Positions 35,195-45,243 of a DNA stretch of 64,000 nt are shown one piece after another. Source of the DNA: Pedobacter sp. MR2016-24 (GTDB taxonomy: Bacteria > Bacteroidota > Bacteroidia > Sphingobacteriales > Sphingobacteriaceae). The translations under genes and the position numbers were made by a program. The stretch covers positions 434,001-498,000 of the forward strand of contig NZ_JAPIVO010000003.1 of NCBI RefSeq assembly GCF_026239655.1, in the 5' to 3' direction. The notes under the pieces were generated by a model. That model made no database searches and had not been told where the DNA came from. It saw nothing but the letters and a program-made list of their open reading frames with translations. The number at the start of each line of letters is the position of its first letter. Positions within the stretch are counted from its first letter, which is position 1.

Positions 35195-35800
35195 ATGAAG
35201 AAAATAGAAGAGGTCAGAAAGGAATTGGAAAGACTAAAAAACATCATGCAGTCTGCACAGGGCATAGACCGGGAGGATTATCCTGAACTTTCGGCTAAAA
35301 CAGCAGCGCTGGGTTGGGTACTCGAAACGCAGGAGGAAACTGGAGATGTGATCAGTAAAGTCACCTCTATGGGATTTCATAAAATCTTAATCGCAATTGA
35401 CAGCAATCCAAGCTCGGAAATAGTCGCGCATAACGGTCTGCAACTGGCAAAACAATTCAATTCGGAAATAGCTTTAATCAGTGTAATAGATCCTGAAAGT
35501 TATCCTGATGAAGATGAGGCGACGATCAGGGAACGGGAAGACATGATGGAACATAATCTCAACAAAAGTCAGGGGAATGTAATGGAGAAGGTGTTTAAAA
35601 ATACGCCTTTTAGTAGCTTTGTAGAAGTGGGTACACCTTCCAAAGCAATTCTCCGGGTAGCTGAAGAATGGGGAGCAGACGTTATTGTTATGGGTACGCA
35701 TGGGAGAAAAGGACTGCCGCATCTTCTGATAGGAAGTGTAGCAGAGGATTTGGTAAGGCACTCAAAAAAAGCGGTAGTCATTATCCCTGTTGTCAATTAA
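35195..35800 (+). CDS. universal stress protein (UspA fold) with N-terminal extension
   Basis: 201 residues. Residues from about 60 form a Usp domain: HKILIAIDSNPSSEIVAHNG, ALISVIDPES, and the ATP-binding C-terminal motif GTHGRKGLPHLLIGSVAED (G-2x-G-9x-G-S/T type), so it is likely an ATP-binding member. The first 60 residues are a helical extension (KKIEEVRKELERLKNIMQSA) not typical of single-domain Usp proteins. It stands alone on the plus strand between the YoaK-like gene and fumC. Confidence 0.88.
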   Translation: MKKIEEVRKELERLKNIMQSAQGIDREDYPELSAKTAALGWVLETQEETGDVISKVTSMGFHKILIAIDSNPSSEIVAHNGLQLAKQFNSEIALISVIDPESYPDEDEATIREREDMMEHNLNKSQGNVMEKVFKNTPFSSFVEVGTPSKAILRVAEEWGADVIVMGTHGRKGLPHLLIGSVAEDLVRHSKKAVVIIPVVN

Positions 35801-35968
35801 GGAATGTTGGCAGAGCTGCATTCAGGAAGTCTGACGGTCCATCACATACAAATATGCATGACGAGTATCATTAATTCTGGTGATTTATAACCACTTATGA
35901 AAATTTAATAGTCCCATCTTTGATACAGCATAGCATTATATGCATATCAAACTATTAAATCTCCTATC

Positions 35969-37396
35969 ATGTACGACATCAACCCATTAAGCGGCGTTAA
36001 CAAATTAACATACAGAATTGAAAAAGATACAATGGGCGAGGTACAGGTACCCGCAGGCAAATACTGGGGCGCACAGACAGAGCGTTCACGTACTAATTTC
36101 GAGATAGGCCCCAAAGCCTCTATGCCGGGAGAGATCATTATTGCATTTGCTTATCTGAAAAAAGCTGCAGCATTTGCCAATACAGACTTTTCCGTTTTGG
36201 ATGAAACAAAGCGGGACCTGATTGCCCGTGTTTGTGATGAAATCATCAGCGGCGAGCTGGCAGATGAATTTCCATTGGTGATCTGGCAAACAGGTTCAGG
36301 TACGCAGTCAAATATGAATCTCAATGAAGTGATTGCTAACCGTGTGCATGTACTGCAGGGCCATCAGCTTGGTGATGGCAAAACCGCGATCCACCCCAAT
36401 GACGATGTAAACAAATCGCAGTCCTCCAACGACACATTTCCTACAGCGATGCATATTGCTGCGTATCAAATGCTGACGGACGTTACTATTCCCGGAATAG
36501 AAGCTTTAAGGGATACGCTAATGGCAAAATCAGTAGAATTTATGCCCATTGTAAAGATTGGTCGTACGCATTTAATGGATGCTACACCGCTTACTCTTGG
36601 TCAGGAACTGTCGGGATACGTTTCTCAGCTGGATCATGGATTGAAAGCACTAAGGAATACACTGGATCACCTGTCTGAACTGGCCCTTGGTGGCACAGCA
36701 GTGGGTACAGGTATGAATGCGCCAAAAGGATATGATGTTAAGGTAGCGCAATATATAGCGCAGTTTACCGGACTTCCCTTTCGCACGGCCGACAATAAAT
36801 TTGAGGCTTTAGCTGCACATGATGCTATTGTAGAAAGTCATGGTGCATTGAAACAGATCGCAGTTTCATTGATGAAGATTGCCAATGATATCAGGATGCT
36901 GGCCTCAGGCCCCCGTTGTGGTATTGGGGAAATACACCTGCCAGAAAATGAACCGGGATCCTCTATCATGCCTGGAAAAGTCAATCCTACACAAAATGAG
37001 GCAGTGACGATGGTTGCAGCCCAGGTAATGGGAAATGATGTAGCCATAAGTGTTGGTGGCTCAAGCGGACAATTCCAGCTGAATGTCTTTAAGCCAGTCA
37101 TGGCCGCCAACTTCCTGCAGTCGGCCAGGCTGATAGGCGATTCCTGTGCATCGTTTAACAAGCATTGTGCGGCAGGCATTGAACCAAATTATGATGGGAT
37201 AAAAAAACACCTGGAAGATTCCTTAATGTTGGTGACTGCATTGAATCCCCATATAGGATATGAGAATTCAGCGAAAATTGCAAAGAAGGCATTAAAAGAA
37301 AACCTCACACTGCGCGAAGCTGCAATTGGCCTGGGTTTACTCAACAATGAAGATTTCGATTTGTGGGTACGCCCGGAAGAGATGACAGGCTTGTAA
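35969..37396 (+). CDS. fumC: fumarate hydratase class II
   Basis: 475 residues with the full FumC/aspartase-superfamily pattern: [50 protein letters not shown], the catalytic-region histidine in [15 protein letters not shown], and the signature loop [13 protein letters not shown]. It interconverts fumarate and malate in the cytosolic TCA cycle without an iron-sulfur cluster. The start at 35969 adds about 20 residues before the usual family beginning ([12 protein letters not shown]); the ATG at 36032 is an alternative. A stem-loop follows at 37406. Confidence 0.95.
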   Translation: MYDINPLSGVNKLTYRIEKDTMGEVQVPAGKYWGAQTERSRTNFEIGPKASMPGEIIIAFAYLKKAAAFANTDFSVLDETKRDLIARVCDEIISGELADEFPLVIWQTGSGTQSNMNLNEVIANRVHVLQGHQLGDGKTAIHPNDDVNKSQSSNDTFPTAMHIAAYQMLTDVTIPGIEALRDTLMAKSVEFMPIVKIGRTHLMDATPLTLGQELSGYVSQLDHGLKALRNTLDHLSELALGGTAVGTGMNAPKGYDVKVAQYIAQFTGLPFRTADNKFEALAAHDAIVESHGALKQIAVSLMKIANDIRMLASGPRCGIGEIHLPENEPGSSIMPGKVNPTQNEAVTMVAAQVMGNDVAISVGGSSGQFQLNVFKPVMAANFLQSARLIGDSCASFNKHCAAGIEPNYDGIKKHLEDSLMLVTALNPHIGYENSAKIAKKALKENLTLREAAIGLGLLNNEDFDLWVRPEEMTGL

Positions 37397-37405
37397 TTAC
37401 ATTCA

Positions 37406-37442
37406 GATAAGAACTTGTTTATGCGAATAGCAGGTTCTTATC
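37406..37442 (+). terminator. stem-loop after fumC
   Basis: GATAAGAACTTG (37406-37417) pairs with CAGGTTCTTATC (37431-37442), 12 positions with one G-U pair and a 13-base loop, starting 9 bases after the fumC stop. A short T-run (CCCTTTG) follows. Its placement supports termination. Confidence 0.6.
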
Positions 37443-37619
37443 CCTTTGAAAGGGAAACGTCTATGGCCGAGATGCAACTATCGTGCGGGGAATGTAGTAG
37501 TCGGACTCCTGAACAAGCAACGACATGAATCGCTCAGGTTTCGTTTTCTTACAATTTTCCACTTCCTGATCGTTTTACTTTTGAGTATTGAAATTAAACA
37601 AATCACTCAAAATTTAAAG

Positions 37620-38555
37620 ATGAAATTACATACAATCTTAGGTGCCAACGGCACCATCGCAACAGAACTTATCCCGGTGTTAAAAGCCCACAATGAAAGC
37701 ATCCGTGTCATCTCCAGATCTGCAAAAGCACAGGAAGGGGTTGAAGCAGTGCAGGCGGATGTCTTCAATTATGATCAGCTGGAAAAAGCAGTGGCTGGCT
37801 CCTCAGTAGTCTACTTACTGATTGGCATTACCTACAATGCTGCACTCTGGAAAAAAGACTGGCCTGTCATCATGGATCATACGATAAGAGCTTGTAAAAA
37901 GGCCGGTGCGAAACTGGTGTTTTTTGATGGCGTTTACATGTATGGCAGGGTAAAAGGCGAGATGACGGAAGCAACACCTTACCAGCCTTCGAGTAAAAAG
38001 GGTATGGTGAGGGCTGAAGTAGCGAGAATGCTGGAACGTGAAATGGCCAACGGAAGTATTAAGGCTACCATAGCCCGGGCGGTCGACTTCTACGGACCGG
38101 GAGTAACGGAAAAAAGTGCAGCAGCAATATTGGTTTTTGAGAATATGAAAAAGGGCAAGCGGGCGCAATGGTTCATTAATGCAGACGTGCCGCGTTCCTA
38201 TAACTACACTCCTGATGCTGCACAGGCATTGTATATACTGGCAACGGACGATAAAGCGCTGGGTGAAATATGGCACCTGCCTTCAGTACGTCCTGCATTA
38301 ACGGGCAGGGAATTTGTCAGGCTGGCCGCAAAATACATGCATGCGTCTGATAAAGTAACTGTATTACCTAAATGGATGCTGAAGATGATAGGCTGGTTTA
38401 ACCCTTTCATGAAAGAAGTATATGAAATGAATTACCAGGATGAGTTTGCTTTCAGATTCAACTCATCCAAATTCGAGGATACTTTTGGTTTTACACCTAC
38501 GCCATATGAAGAAGCGGTTAAAAAAACAGCAGAATGGTTCCTGAAAAAAACATAG
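37620..38555 (+). CDS. NAD(P)-binding epimerase/reductase (SDR-like, extended)
   Basis: 311 residues from ATG 37620; an upstream frame to 37446 is open but contains no family sequence. N-terminal Rossmann motif ILGANGTIATEL, then VQADVFNYDQLEKAV, VYLLIGITYN, and a catalytic-type Tyr in DGVYMYGRVKGEMTEATPYQPSSKKG. It resembles bacterial NAD-dependent epimerase/dehydratase-like proteins (atypical extended SDRs) of unknown substrate. The AraC-type gene at 38568-39437 is convergent, so no regulatory link follows from the order. Confidence 0.85.
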   Translation: MKLHTILGANGTIATELIPVLKAHNESIRVISRSAKAQEGVEAVQADVFNYDQLEKAVAGSSVVYLLIGITYNAALWKKDWPVIMDHTIRACKKAGAKLVFFDGVYMYGRVKGEMTEATPYQPSSKKGMVRAEVARMLEREMANGSIKATIARAVDFYGPGVTEKSAAAILVFENMKKGKRAQWFINADVPRSYNYTPDAAQALYILATDDKALGEIWHLPSVRPALTGREFVRLAAKYMHASDKVTVLPKWMLKMIGWFNPFMKEVYEMNYQDEFAFRFNSSKFEDTFGFTPTPYEEAVKKTAEWFLKKT

Positions 38556-38567
38556 GCTAATTTCAGC

Positions 38568-39437
38568 TCAACGATGATCAGCCACCGCTTTATCCTGGCC
38601 GGACAAACAAAATTGCCGGCCTTTTAAATTATTAATGAATTTCAGCGGTGTGGTACCCAAATAAAAATTGAAATCCTTGATCAGATGACTCTGGTCGTGG
38701 TAATTGAATTGAATGATGATTGCAAACACGTCAATCTTCCCGGGAGCCAGCCGCAGCATATGATTGATCATGTTTTTGAAACGCAGAAAGCGAATCAGTT
38801 CCTTTGGGGAATAACCTACATATTTCTGGAAGCGCAGCTGGATACTTCGTTCTGTTAAGTCGGTATCTGAAGCCAACGCTTTTACGGGATTGACCAAAGG
38901 ATCGAAGAAATAAGCTTCCCCTGCTACCAGCGAACTTGCAGCTTCTTCGCTTTCAGCCGCATGGGAAATGATGAAATCACTCAGCAGGTTCAACCGGTCA
39001 TGTACATCAGGCATACCTGCTAATTGCTGCCAAAGCTCATCAAGGTCAGCCGCAACAGGCAGTTGCAATTCCTCCAGGTTATGAAAAAAATTGCCTGTAA
39101 CACTCGCCAAAGAAGTTTTAATAAATCGATAGTAACCGTCCAGCTCAAAATTGACCACCAGCGCATCAGATCCCGGGCTTAGCCGATAATTCATCATTTT
39201 ACGCAAGGGACCAATAATAGCCATCCGATGGATAAACTCCCCATTCAGCGGATCATCACCAAAAGATACCTCCACGGGATCGCCGAAATTGAATACCATC
39301 ATGATTTCGAGGGTGGGCGACAAATGTTTGATGACCGGCACCAGTTCCGCTCCGCTAAAGATATGATAGAAGTGCCTGACAATTCCTTTCAGCTTGTCAC
39401 AGCACTCATACAGCGTTCCGTTCAGGTCCTTTTCCAT
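38568..39437 (-). CDS. AraC-family transcriptional regulator
   Basis: 289 residues. The N-terminal ligand-sensing half is strand-rich (VIKHLSPTLEIMMVFNFGDP, LSPGSDALVVNFELDG). The C-terminal half has two helix-turn-helix units, the second ending YHDQSHLIKDFNFYLGTTPLKFI, the AraC signature region. The first unit contains LTERSIQLRFQKYVGYSPKELIRF. It is divergent from the DinB gene (97-base gap), which it may control. Confidence 0.88.
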   Translation of the reverse strand: MEKDLNGTLYECCDKLKGIVRHFYHIFSGAELVPVIKHLSPTLEIMMVFNFGDPVEVSFGDDPLNGEFIHRMAIIGPLRKMMNYRLSPGSDALVVNFELDGYYRFIKTSLASVTGNFFHNLEELQLPVAADLDELWQQLAGMPDVHDRLNLLSDFIISHAAESEEAASSLVAGEAYFFDPLVNPVKALASDTDLTERSIQLRFQKYVGYSPKELIRFLRFKNMINHMLRLAPGKIDVFAIIIQFNYHDQSHLIKDFNFYLGTTPLKFINNLKGRQFCLSGQDKAVADHR

Positions 39438-39534
39438 CTTAAGCTAAGATAACAAAGGAAGAATTCCCTTACTATAAAATCTTAAAACTTTTGGCTTTAG
39501 ACAGGCGTTATTTACAGGCTAAGCTTTAAAGATT

Positions 39535-39996
39535 ATGGACATTAAATCATTAATTGCGCAACATGTGATTGAAGCACATGAGGGCGGAAACTGGACCAGC
39601 AATTCCATCAAAGAAACCTTACAGGATGTCTCGCTAAGCGCGGCTACAACTGTGACAGCTGCATCGCAGAATACCATTGCTGCCATATTACATCACCTCA
39701 GTTATTGGAACAGGGTGATGATTCAGCGGATAGCAGGTATAGCGGTAGAAATTCCTGACAGCAATGGATTTGATGTGCCGGCAATTACGACCGAACAGGA
39801 ATGGACAGCATTACAGGAAGATAATATCAAATCTGCTCATGAGCTGGCTTCGGCTATAAGGGCATATGATCCGGAAGATCTGAGCAATCCCATCCTGCCG
39901 GGTTATTCTTCCGCCTATAAGAATTTACAGGGTACTGTGGAACATATTCATTACCATCTGGGGCAGATCACGATGTTGAAGAGGCTTACGAAATAG
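39535..39996 (+). CDS. DinB-family four-helix protein
   Basis: 153 residues with the DinB layout of four helices and a three-histidine metal site: His in ILHHLSYWNRVMIQ and the C-terminal pair in VEHIHYHLGQITMLKRL. DinB/YfiT-type proteins are metal-dependent enzymes, several of them thiol transferases, with unknown substrates in Bacteroidota. Two near-identical hairpins follow from base 40013. Confidence 0.82.
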   Translation: MDIKSLIAQHVIEAHEGGNWTSNSIKETLQDVSLSAATTVTAASQNTIAAILHHLSYWNRVMIQRIAGIAVEIPDSNGFDVPAITTEQEWTALQEDNIKSAHELASAIRAYDPEDLSNPILPGYSSAYKNLQGTVEHIHYHLGQITMLKRLTK

Positions 39997-40012
39997 TATC
40001 AGTTTAGATCAT

Positions 40013-40083
40013 GAGCCGATTAATTTAACTAATCGGCTCAAATAATGGCAAATTATGAGCCGATTAGGAATTCTAATCGGCTC
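40013..40083. repeat. two near-identical hairpins in tandem between convergent genes
   Basis: GAGCCGATTA (40013-40022) pairs with TAATCGGCTC (40030-40039), and an identical pair of arms recurs at 40057-40066 and 40074-40083. The loops differ (ATTTAAC; GGAATTC). Both copies are flanked by AT before and by A or AC after. The region sits between the DinB stop (39996) and the ATPase stop (40114), so bidirectional termination is likely; one hairpin per gene direction would explain the pair. Confidence 0.7.
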
Positions 40084-40113
40084 ACGCATGTATATTATTG
40101 TTTCATGCTCCCT

Positions 40114-41319
40114 CTATCTAAAATCAAAAACAGGTATCGCACCATATCTACCTTCAAAATAACGTTTCTCTTTTTCCATATCCTGAGTTTCGGTAGACTT
40201 AGCACTTTCATGATCATTTACGGAGTTTACATCTGCGAGGGAATAAATCTCCGTAGACTCCCAGCTGTTCTTCTCCACAAAATAAATCTGATCTCTTCTC
40301 AGCCGGGCATAACTCAGTAAATTGGTATCATGGGTAGAGAAGATCAGCTGCGCGTTATTGGGATTTGTTTCTTTATTCAGGAACAGATTGATTGTATCCA
40401 GAGTGATCAGCGGGTGTAATTTAGCCTCCAGTTCATCAATAATCAGCACACCGCCTAATTGCAGAATTACATTAATGGGTACACTAAACTCTAAGACTTC
40501 GTTTGCGCCACTTGACTCCCTTTCGAAAAAATCCCAGCTCACGGTCTTTTCAGTGGCATTGCCCTCCTTATCATAGAATTTGTGTGTAGCCACTGCTCCA
40601 TAAACCTGCGCTTCTACATTTAATAATCCTGCTTTCAGACGCTTCAGGTGCTGCGAAACCTGGATCTTCACTTCAGAACTTTCGCATATGCTCTCCAGCT
40701 CACCAAAATTAAAGCTCTTCAGCCCGTCAATCATAATATTGCGGTTAAAGAATTCAAAAATCACATTTGCTTCTGCTACTTTAAGCAGGTACAAATTGCC
40801 AAGAAACAGCGAATTGCTCTTTGTTTTTTTGATGGCAGAACTGATCATCTTTGCGGTTGCTTTCAAACTTGAACCGGCATTAATGGTATCCCCTTCCCTT
40901 TCGAATACCCCGACTTCACCTCCCCTGGTTTGGCGAAAAAGATATTCTTTTAATATATGAGTTGCATTGAAACTGAATCCATAACGGTAACGGTGCTCTT
41001 GTAAAGAAAACATCATTTCAAATTCAGTCGGTTTCTCTTCCCAGCCTTCCCGTAACAAAAAAGGGTCAAACTCAAGCGTATCTGAGAAGACAGCATGTGC
41101 TGTATCCTTAACCATAGATATAAATTCACCTATTGCCTTCAGTACGTTGCTTTTACCGCTTCCATTGGCACCGTACAGGGCGGCCATTTTGAGCGCGGAA
41201 TAACCGTCATGTGCTAGAATATTTTCCTGGAATTCTTCCTGATTAGCTTCGGGCAGCAGGCTAAGCACCTGCTCCTCTCCAATCGACCTAAAATTACTGA
41301 CCTTGAATTGAAGAAACAT
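40114..41319 (-). CDS. AAA-family ATPase, RloA/OLD-like
   Basis: 401 residues. Walker A GANGSGKSNVLKAI (about residue 50), an ABC-type signature-like ESSGANEVLEF, Walker B LIIDELEAKLHP, and FSTHDTNLL, the H-loop; this is the SMC/ABC-like AAA_15/21 class. It starts MFLQFKVSNFRSIGEEQVLSL and ends RYGAIPVFD, as RloA-type proteins do. RloA proteins usually have an RloB partner gene immediately downstream; none is seen here. Role in defence or repair is possible but unshown. Confidence 0.85.
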   Translation of the reverse strand: MFLQFKVSNFRSIGEEQVLSLLPEANQEEFQENILAHDGYSALKMAALYGANGSGKSNVLKAIGEFISMVKDTAHAVFSDTLEFDPFLLREGWEEKPTEFEMMFSLQEHRYRYGFSFNATHILKEYLFRQTRGGEVGVFEREGDTINAGSSLKATAKMISSAIKKTKSNSLFLGNLYLLKVAEANVIFEFFNRNIMIDGLKSFNFGELESICESSEVKIQVSQHLKRLKAGLLNVEAQVYGAVATHKFYDKEGNATEKTVSWDFFERESSGANEVLEFSVPINVILQLGGVLIIDELEAKLHPLITLDTINLFLNKETNPNNAQLIFSTHDTNLLSYARLRRDQIYFVEKNSWESTEIYSLADVNSVNDHESAKSTETQDMEKEKRYFEGRYGAIPVFDFR

Positions 41320-41486
41320 ATTTGTTTAGATATTAATCCCAAACATACAAAATTCCGCAGAATAAGAATAATAATTATCCCTTTGGTTCACGCAACAGCG
41401 CGTTGACAAAAATCAGCATTAAACAGCGAAAGAATTGATATTTAAAATAGAACTTTTTTTATACATTTATCAAAACATCAGTCATC

Positions 41487-41978
41487 ATGCTTCTACCCCC
41501 ATATGATAATTTCCCAGCGCTGAGCGACGGCAAAATAGCTTTACATCAGATTTTAGCTGAAGATATAGAGGAGCTGATTGAAATTTCCTTTTATGATGCT
41601 GTTCCCGCTAAAAGTGTTGCGGAAGCAACAGCTATGCAGGACAAAATCAATCAGGATTATCTGGCCGGCAATTCCATTCACTGGGGCATTAGAGATCAGC
41701 TAACAAATAAGATTGTAGGCACCTGCGGTTATTACCGGGGCTTTGAACAAAAAAGTGGTGAACTGGGCTGTGTATTATTACCTCAATATTATGGACATGG
41801 ATATATGACCGCCGCAATGTTACTGGCTATCGACTTCGGCCTGAAAAATATGAACCTGAAGCGTATCTGGGCGGCAACAGGTAAAGACAATCATAAGGCG
41901 ATTAAATTGTTTGAAAGGCTAAACTTTGTGAAAGTTGCTGATCTGGATGACAATGAAATTGAATACGAATTAAACTGA
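41487..41978 (+). CDS. GNAT family acetyltransferase (RimJ/RimL-like)
   Basis: 163 residues. GNAT features: WGIRDQLTNKIVGTCGYYRG (strands), LGCVLLPQYYGHGYMTAAM with the acetyl-CoA-binding turn YYGHGYM in place of R/QxxGxG/A, and ATGKDNHKAIKLFERLNFVKV at the C-terminus. It is of the ribosomal-protein-type N-acetyltransferase group; the acceptor is unknown. Confidence 0.88.
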   Translation: MLLPPYDNFPALSDGKIALHQILAEDIEELIEISFYDAVPAKSVAEATAMQDKINQDYLAGNSIHWGIRDQLTNKIVGTCGYYRGFEQKSGELGCVLLPQYYGHGYMTAAMLLAIDFGLKNMNLKRIWAATGKDNHKAIKLFERLNFVKVADLDDNEIEYELN

Positions 41979-42045
41979 CATTGCCTCAGAACAATTTGCT
42001 CCTTAAATAGTTATTTCATCTCTGGAACAATTGAAACCTAATAAC

Positions 42046-42711
42046 ATGCTGATGAATAACATAGCGATTATATATGACCTTGATGAAACCATTCTGCCGG
42101 CAAGTGCAGTACCCGACTCTACCTTTGATCCGCTGTTTGAGGCGCTCAGAAAAGCAAATAAGGGTAAAATAAAGGATGCGGAGCTGGATAAGGCTTTTGC
42201 AGAAATGAAGTACCTGGCGATAGATGTGCTCTCAGACAAGTATGGCTTCAGTAAGAAAATGGACCAGGTGGCGAAAGAGCTGCTGACGACAATGGATTAT
42301 AGTTTTCAATTGAAAACGTATGAGGATTACGACTTCATTAAAACAATTCCGGGAATTAAAGTTTTGGTGACGAGTGGCGTAATCAAACTCCAACAGGCTA
42401 AACTGGACGCGCTGGAAATTGAGGGTGATTTTGATGAAATAATCATTGATGATCTCTATGCAGCTGACAGACCGGGTAAAAAGGAAATCTTCTCGCGTAT
42501 AGCGAAAAAATACCAGTTAACACCTGACCAGGTTTGGATTGTTGGTGATAATCCTGATGCTGAAATCAATGCCGGAAATGAACTGGGAATGATCACCGTG
42601 TTAAGGATAAATGCAGAGGATAAAAAAGTACCCGGAAAGCCAATGTTTACCATATCATCATTTAAAGAACTGAAGAAGCTCGTGACAGCATCTTTAAAAA
42701 TTAATGCTTAA
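42046..42711 (+). CDS. HAD-superfamily hydrolase
   Basis: About 221 residues. Motif I YDLDETILPA with the nucleophile and general-acid Asp pair DxD, motif II VLVTSG, a Lys in the RPGKKEIF region and motif IV VGDNPDAEINAG complete a HAD phosphatase core with a small helical cap in between. The frame is open from a TTG at 42031; ATG 42046 or ATG 42052 is the more likely start. The gene lies 67 bases after the GNAT gene and before the AraC gene. Substrate unknown. Confidence 0.85.
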   Translation: MLMNNIAIIYDLDETILPASAVPDSTFDPLFEALRKANKGKIKDAELDKAFAEMKYLAIDVLSDKYGFSKKMDQVAKELLTTMDYSFQLKTYEDYDFIKTIPGIKVLVTSGVIKLQQAKLDALEIEGDFDEIIIDDLYAADRPGKKEIFSRIAKKYQLTPDQVWIVGDNPDAEINAGNELGMITVLRINAEDKKVPGKPMFTISSFKELKKLVTASLKINA

Positions 42712-42750
42712 GGCAGCGTGTGAATGCAGTCTTATTAATACCTTTAGTTC

Positions 42751-43641
42751 ATGCAAGTACTGACTCCGAATCCGCAAGTGCCGCTTTATTCGCTTGAACC
42801 TGATGAATTAACGGGTAATAAACATTTCCGCATGTATAATTTTGACGGGGTTTTACCTGATCATGCTGATTTACTGATTCCACACAGAAAAGATCATTAC
42901 CTGATTGCTTTGATCAGGCATGCGGACAGTAGTCAGTGGGTGGATATGACCCGTCATGTCATCAAAGACAATACGGTTTACTTTGTAGGACCAAACCGGG
43001 TGATCGTAAAGGAAGGACATAAAAAGATGTGGAGTACAGGCATTGCTTTTACGAAGGAATTCCTGTCTTTCCAGGGAAACGATTCTTTAAGTAAACTCCC
43101 GCTAATCGAAAATCCGCAAAATGGTTTTGAATTGTTACTGAGCACGGCCGACCTGGCCTTTGTGGAAGATATGATTGCAAAGCTGAACGCAGAATACATC
43201 ACACCGGGTGAATGGCAGCAACGGATGTTGGGTGCTTACTTCACCCTGCTGGTTACCTATCTGAGTCGCCTGTATATGGAGCAATACAGAGAAACGACCA
43301 ATTCTGCGGATAAAATGCTGCTGAGAAGCTTCCAGGCAAAGATTAACGCGTGTTTTCAGGAACTGCACGAAGTGGGCGACTATGCTGCTTTGTTAAACAT
43401 TTCTGCGGGTCATATGAGTGAAGTAGTGAAAATACAAAGTGGTAAACCGGCTATTAAACATATTCATGAACGGTTAACACTGGAGGCCCAGCGACTGCTT
43501 TGTCATACGAATAACGCATTGAAAGAAATTGCGTTCGACCTGGGTTTTACGGATGCTTCTTACTTTAACCGCTTTTTCAAGCGCGAAACTGGTGTAACGC
43601 CTGCAGAGTATCGGGCCAACATCCGTGAAATGTACCATTAA
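42751..43641 (+). CDS. AraC-family transcriptional regulator
   Basis: 296 residues. An N-terminal cupin-like part (ADLLIPHRKDHYLIALIRHA) is followed by an AraC DNA-binding domain ending IAFDLGFTDASYFNRFFKRE, TGVTPAEYR, an almost canonical second helix-turn-helix. It is encoded directly before the SDR gene on the same strand (130-base gap), the common arrangement for a regulator with its target oxidoreductase. Confidence 0.92.
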   Translation: MQVLTPNPQVPLYSLEPDELTGNKHFRMYNFDGVLPDHADLLIPHRKDHYLIALIRHADSSQWVDMTRHVIKDNTVYFVGPNRVIVKEGHKKMWSTGIAFTKEFLSFQGNDSLSKLPLIENPQNGFELLLSTADLAFVEDMIAKLNAEYITPGEWQQRMLGAYFTLLVTYLSRLYMEQYRETTNSADKMLLRSFQAKINACFQELHEVGDYAALLNISAGHMSEVVKIQSGKPAIKHIHERLTLEAQRLLCHTNNALKEIAFDLGFTDASYFNRFFKRETGVTPAEYRANIREMYH

Positions 43642-43771
43642 TACCATTGGAAGTGTTACACCGGGAGCTGCTGCTGCATGTAGATTTGTATCATACAAAA
43701 GAATCCTGCATTAGGTCACCTTTTCAAATATACATTGATCGCATGCAGGCTTCATTACCTAAATTAAAGAC

Positions 43772-44509
43772 ATGAAAACAGTATTGATCACAGGAGCCAA
43801 CAAAAGCATTGGCTTCGAAACAGCAAGACAATTATTACAACAGGGATATTATGTATACCTGGGATGCAGAGACATCCACAAAGGACAGGAAGCGGTGAAC
43901 CAATTGCTGTCGGAAGGCCTCAACAATGTAGAACCTTTAGCAATCGACGTTAACAGCCAGGAATCAATCGAGGCAGCGAGACAGGTATTGGGTGAAAAAA
44001 CAGCAGTATTGGATGTGCTGATCAACAACGCCGGAATTTTAGGCGGTATGGAGCAAAACCCTTTAACAGCGGATATCAAAGTATTGAAAGAGGTATTTGA
44101 TACCAATTTTTTCGGGGTCATCGCAGTAACACAGGCATTTATAGACCTGATGAAAGCAGCACCGGCACCCAGGATTGTAAACGTGACTTCAGGTTTAGGT
44201 TCGCTTACCCTGCATAGTGATCCTTCATGGAAATATTATGCAGTGAAATCAACTGCTTATGTGACTTCCAAAGCCGCCCTGAATGGGTATACGATTATAC
44301 TTGCGCATGATTTGCGGGATACAGCCTTTAAGGTAAATGCGGTAGATCCGGGTTATACGGCGACAGATTTTAACCACCACAGCGGACCGGGCACTGTAGA
44401 AGATGCTGCAGCAAGGGTAGTCAAAGCAGCGGTCTTAGGCGAAGACGGCTTAACTGGACAGTTTTTTAGTGATGACAATTCGCCGGAAACAGGAATTAGT
44501 CCCTGGTAA
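43772..44509 (+). CDS. short-chain dehydrogenase/reductase
   Basis: 245 residues. Cofactor motif TGANKSIGFETARQL (TGxxxSIG), NNAG (about residue 86), active-site Ser region VNVTSGLGSL and catalytic YVTSK (YxxxK). A classical SDR with NAD(P) likely, substrate unknown. The Crp-like gene follows after 15 bases, suggesting one transcript under the AraC regulator upstream. Confidence 0.92.
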   Translation: MKTVLITGANKSIGFETARQLLQQGYYVYLGCRDIHKGQEAVNQLLSEGLNNVEPLAIDVNSQESIEAARQVLGEKTAVLDVLINNAGILGGMEQNPLTADIKVLKEVFDTNFFGVIAVTQAFIDLMKAAPAPRIVNVTSGLGSLTLHSDPSWKYYAVKSTAYVTSKAALNGYTIILAHDLRDTAFKVNAVDPGYTATDFNHHSGPGTVEDAAARVVKAAVLGEDGLTGQFFSDDNSPETGISPW

Positions 44510-44524
44510 CAACATAAACAAATC

Positions 44525-45094
44525 ATGGATAGGCTCCTTACCAATATTGCGAAACATATCAGTCTCACTGAAGAAGAAACAGTTTTGTTGACTTCACTGG
44601 TGACTTCTAAAAATCTGGCTAAAAAGACATTGCTGCTGGAGGCCAATCAGGATTGCAGGTACCTGAGTTATGTAGATTCAGGGGCGTTACGTTCGTATTT
44701 TATAGACAAAGATGGTAAGGAGTCTACCATTATGTTTGCCATCGCCGACTGGTGGATAACGGATATGTATTGTTATCTGAATAAAAAACCGGCGATGATG
44801 CATATCGAAACTATCGAACAGAGTACTGTGTTTCAACTGAGCAGGGACAATTTTGATCGTTTGCTGGAAACGGTACCGAAGTTCGAGAAGTTTTTCAGAA
44901 TCCTGATGCAAAATGCTTATACGCGTGAGCAGTTAAGGGTAATGGAAAATCTTTCGCTGACGGCGGAAGAGCGATACCATAGTTTTCTGATGAAGTATCC
45001 GCAGATCGTCAAACAGGTGACGCAGAAACAAATTGCTTCCTATCTGGGTATCACACCGGAATTTTTAAGCACATTAAGGAAAGTAAAAGGATAG
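44525..45094 (+). CDS. Crp/Fnr-family transcriptional regulator
   Basis: 189 residues. The N-terminal part is a cyclic-nucleotide-type beta-roll (DSGALRSYFIDKDGKESTIM, ADWWITDMYCYL). The C-terminal helix-turn-helix reads VTQKQIASYLGITPEFLSTL. There is no canonical cAMP-binding phosphate cassette, as is common in Bacteroidota members, so the effector is unknown. Confidence 0.88.
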   Translation: MDRLLTNIAKHISLTEEETVLLTSLVTSKNLAKKTLLLEANQDCRYLSYVDSGALRSYFIDKDGKESTIMFAIADWWITDMYCYLNKKPAMMHIETIEQSTVFQLSRDNFDRLLETVPKFEKFFRILMQNAYTREQLRVMENLSLTAEERYHSFLMKYPQIVKQVTQKQIASYLGITPEFLSTLRKVKG

Positions 45095-45243
45095 TTTAAA
45101 AATATCATCATGGCTGGTATCATCATAAATAATAGTGGCAGGTCAAAATGATTTGACTTGTTAAATGAAAAAATCCGAATTTCTTAAGGTACCTTAATTT
45201 TTTATCGGCTATCTTTTATTCTATTTGTAAAAAGAAAAGAGAT

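Noticed and set aside
37446-37619. 58-codon N-terminal extension of the epimerase
   Set aside because: The extension does not resemble the family, and the Rossmann motif begins right after the ATG at 37620.
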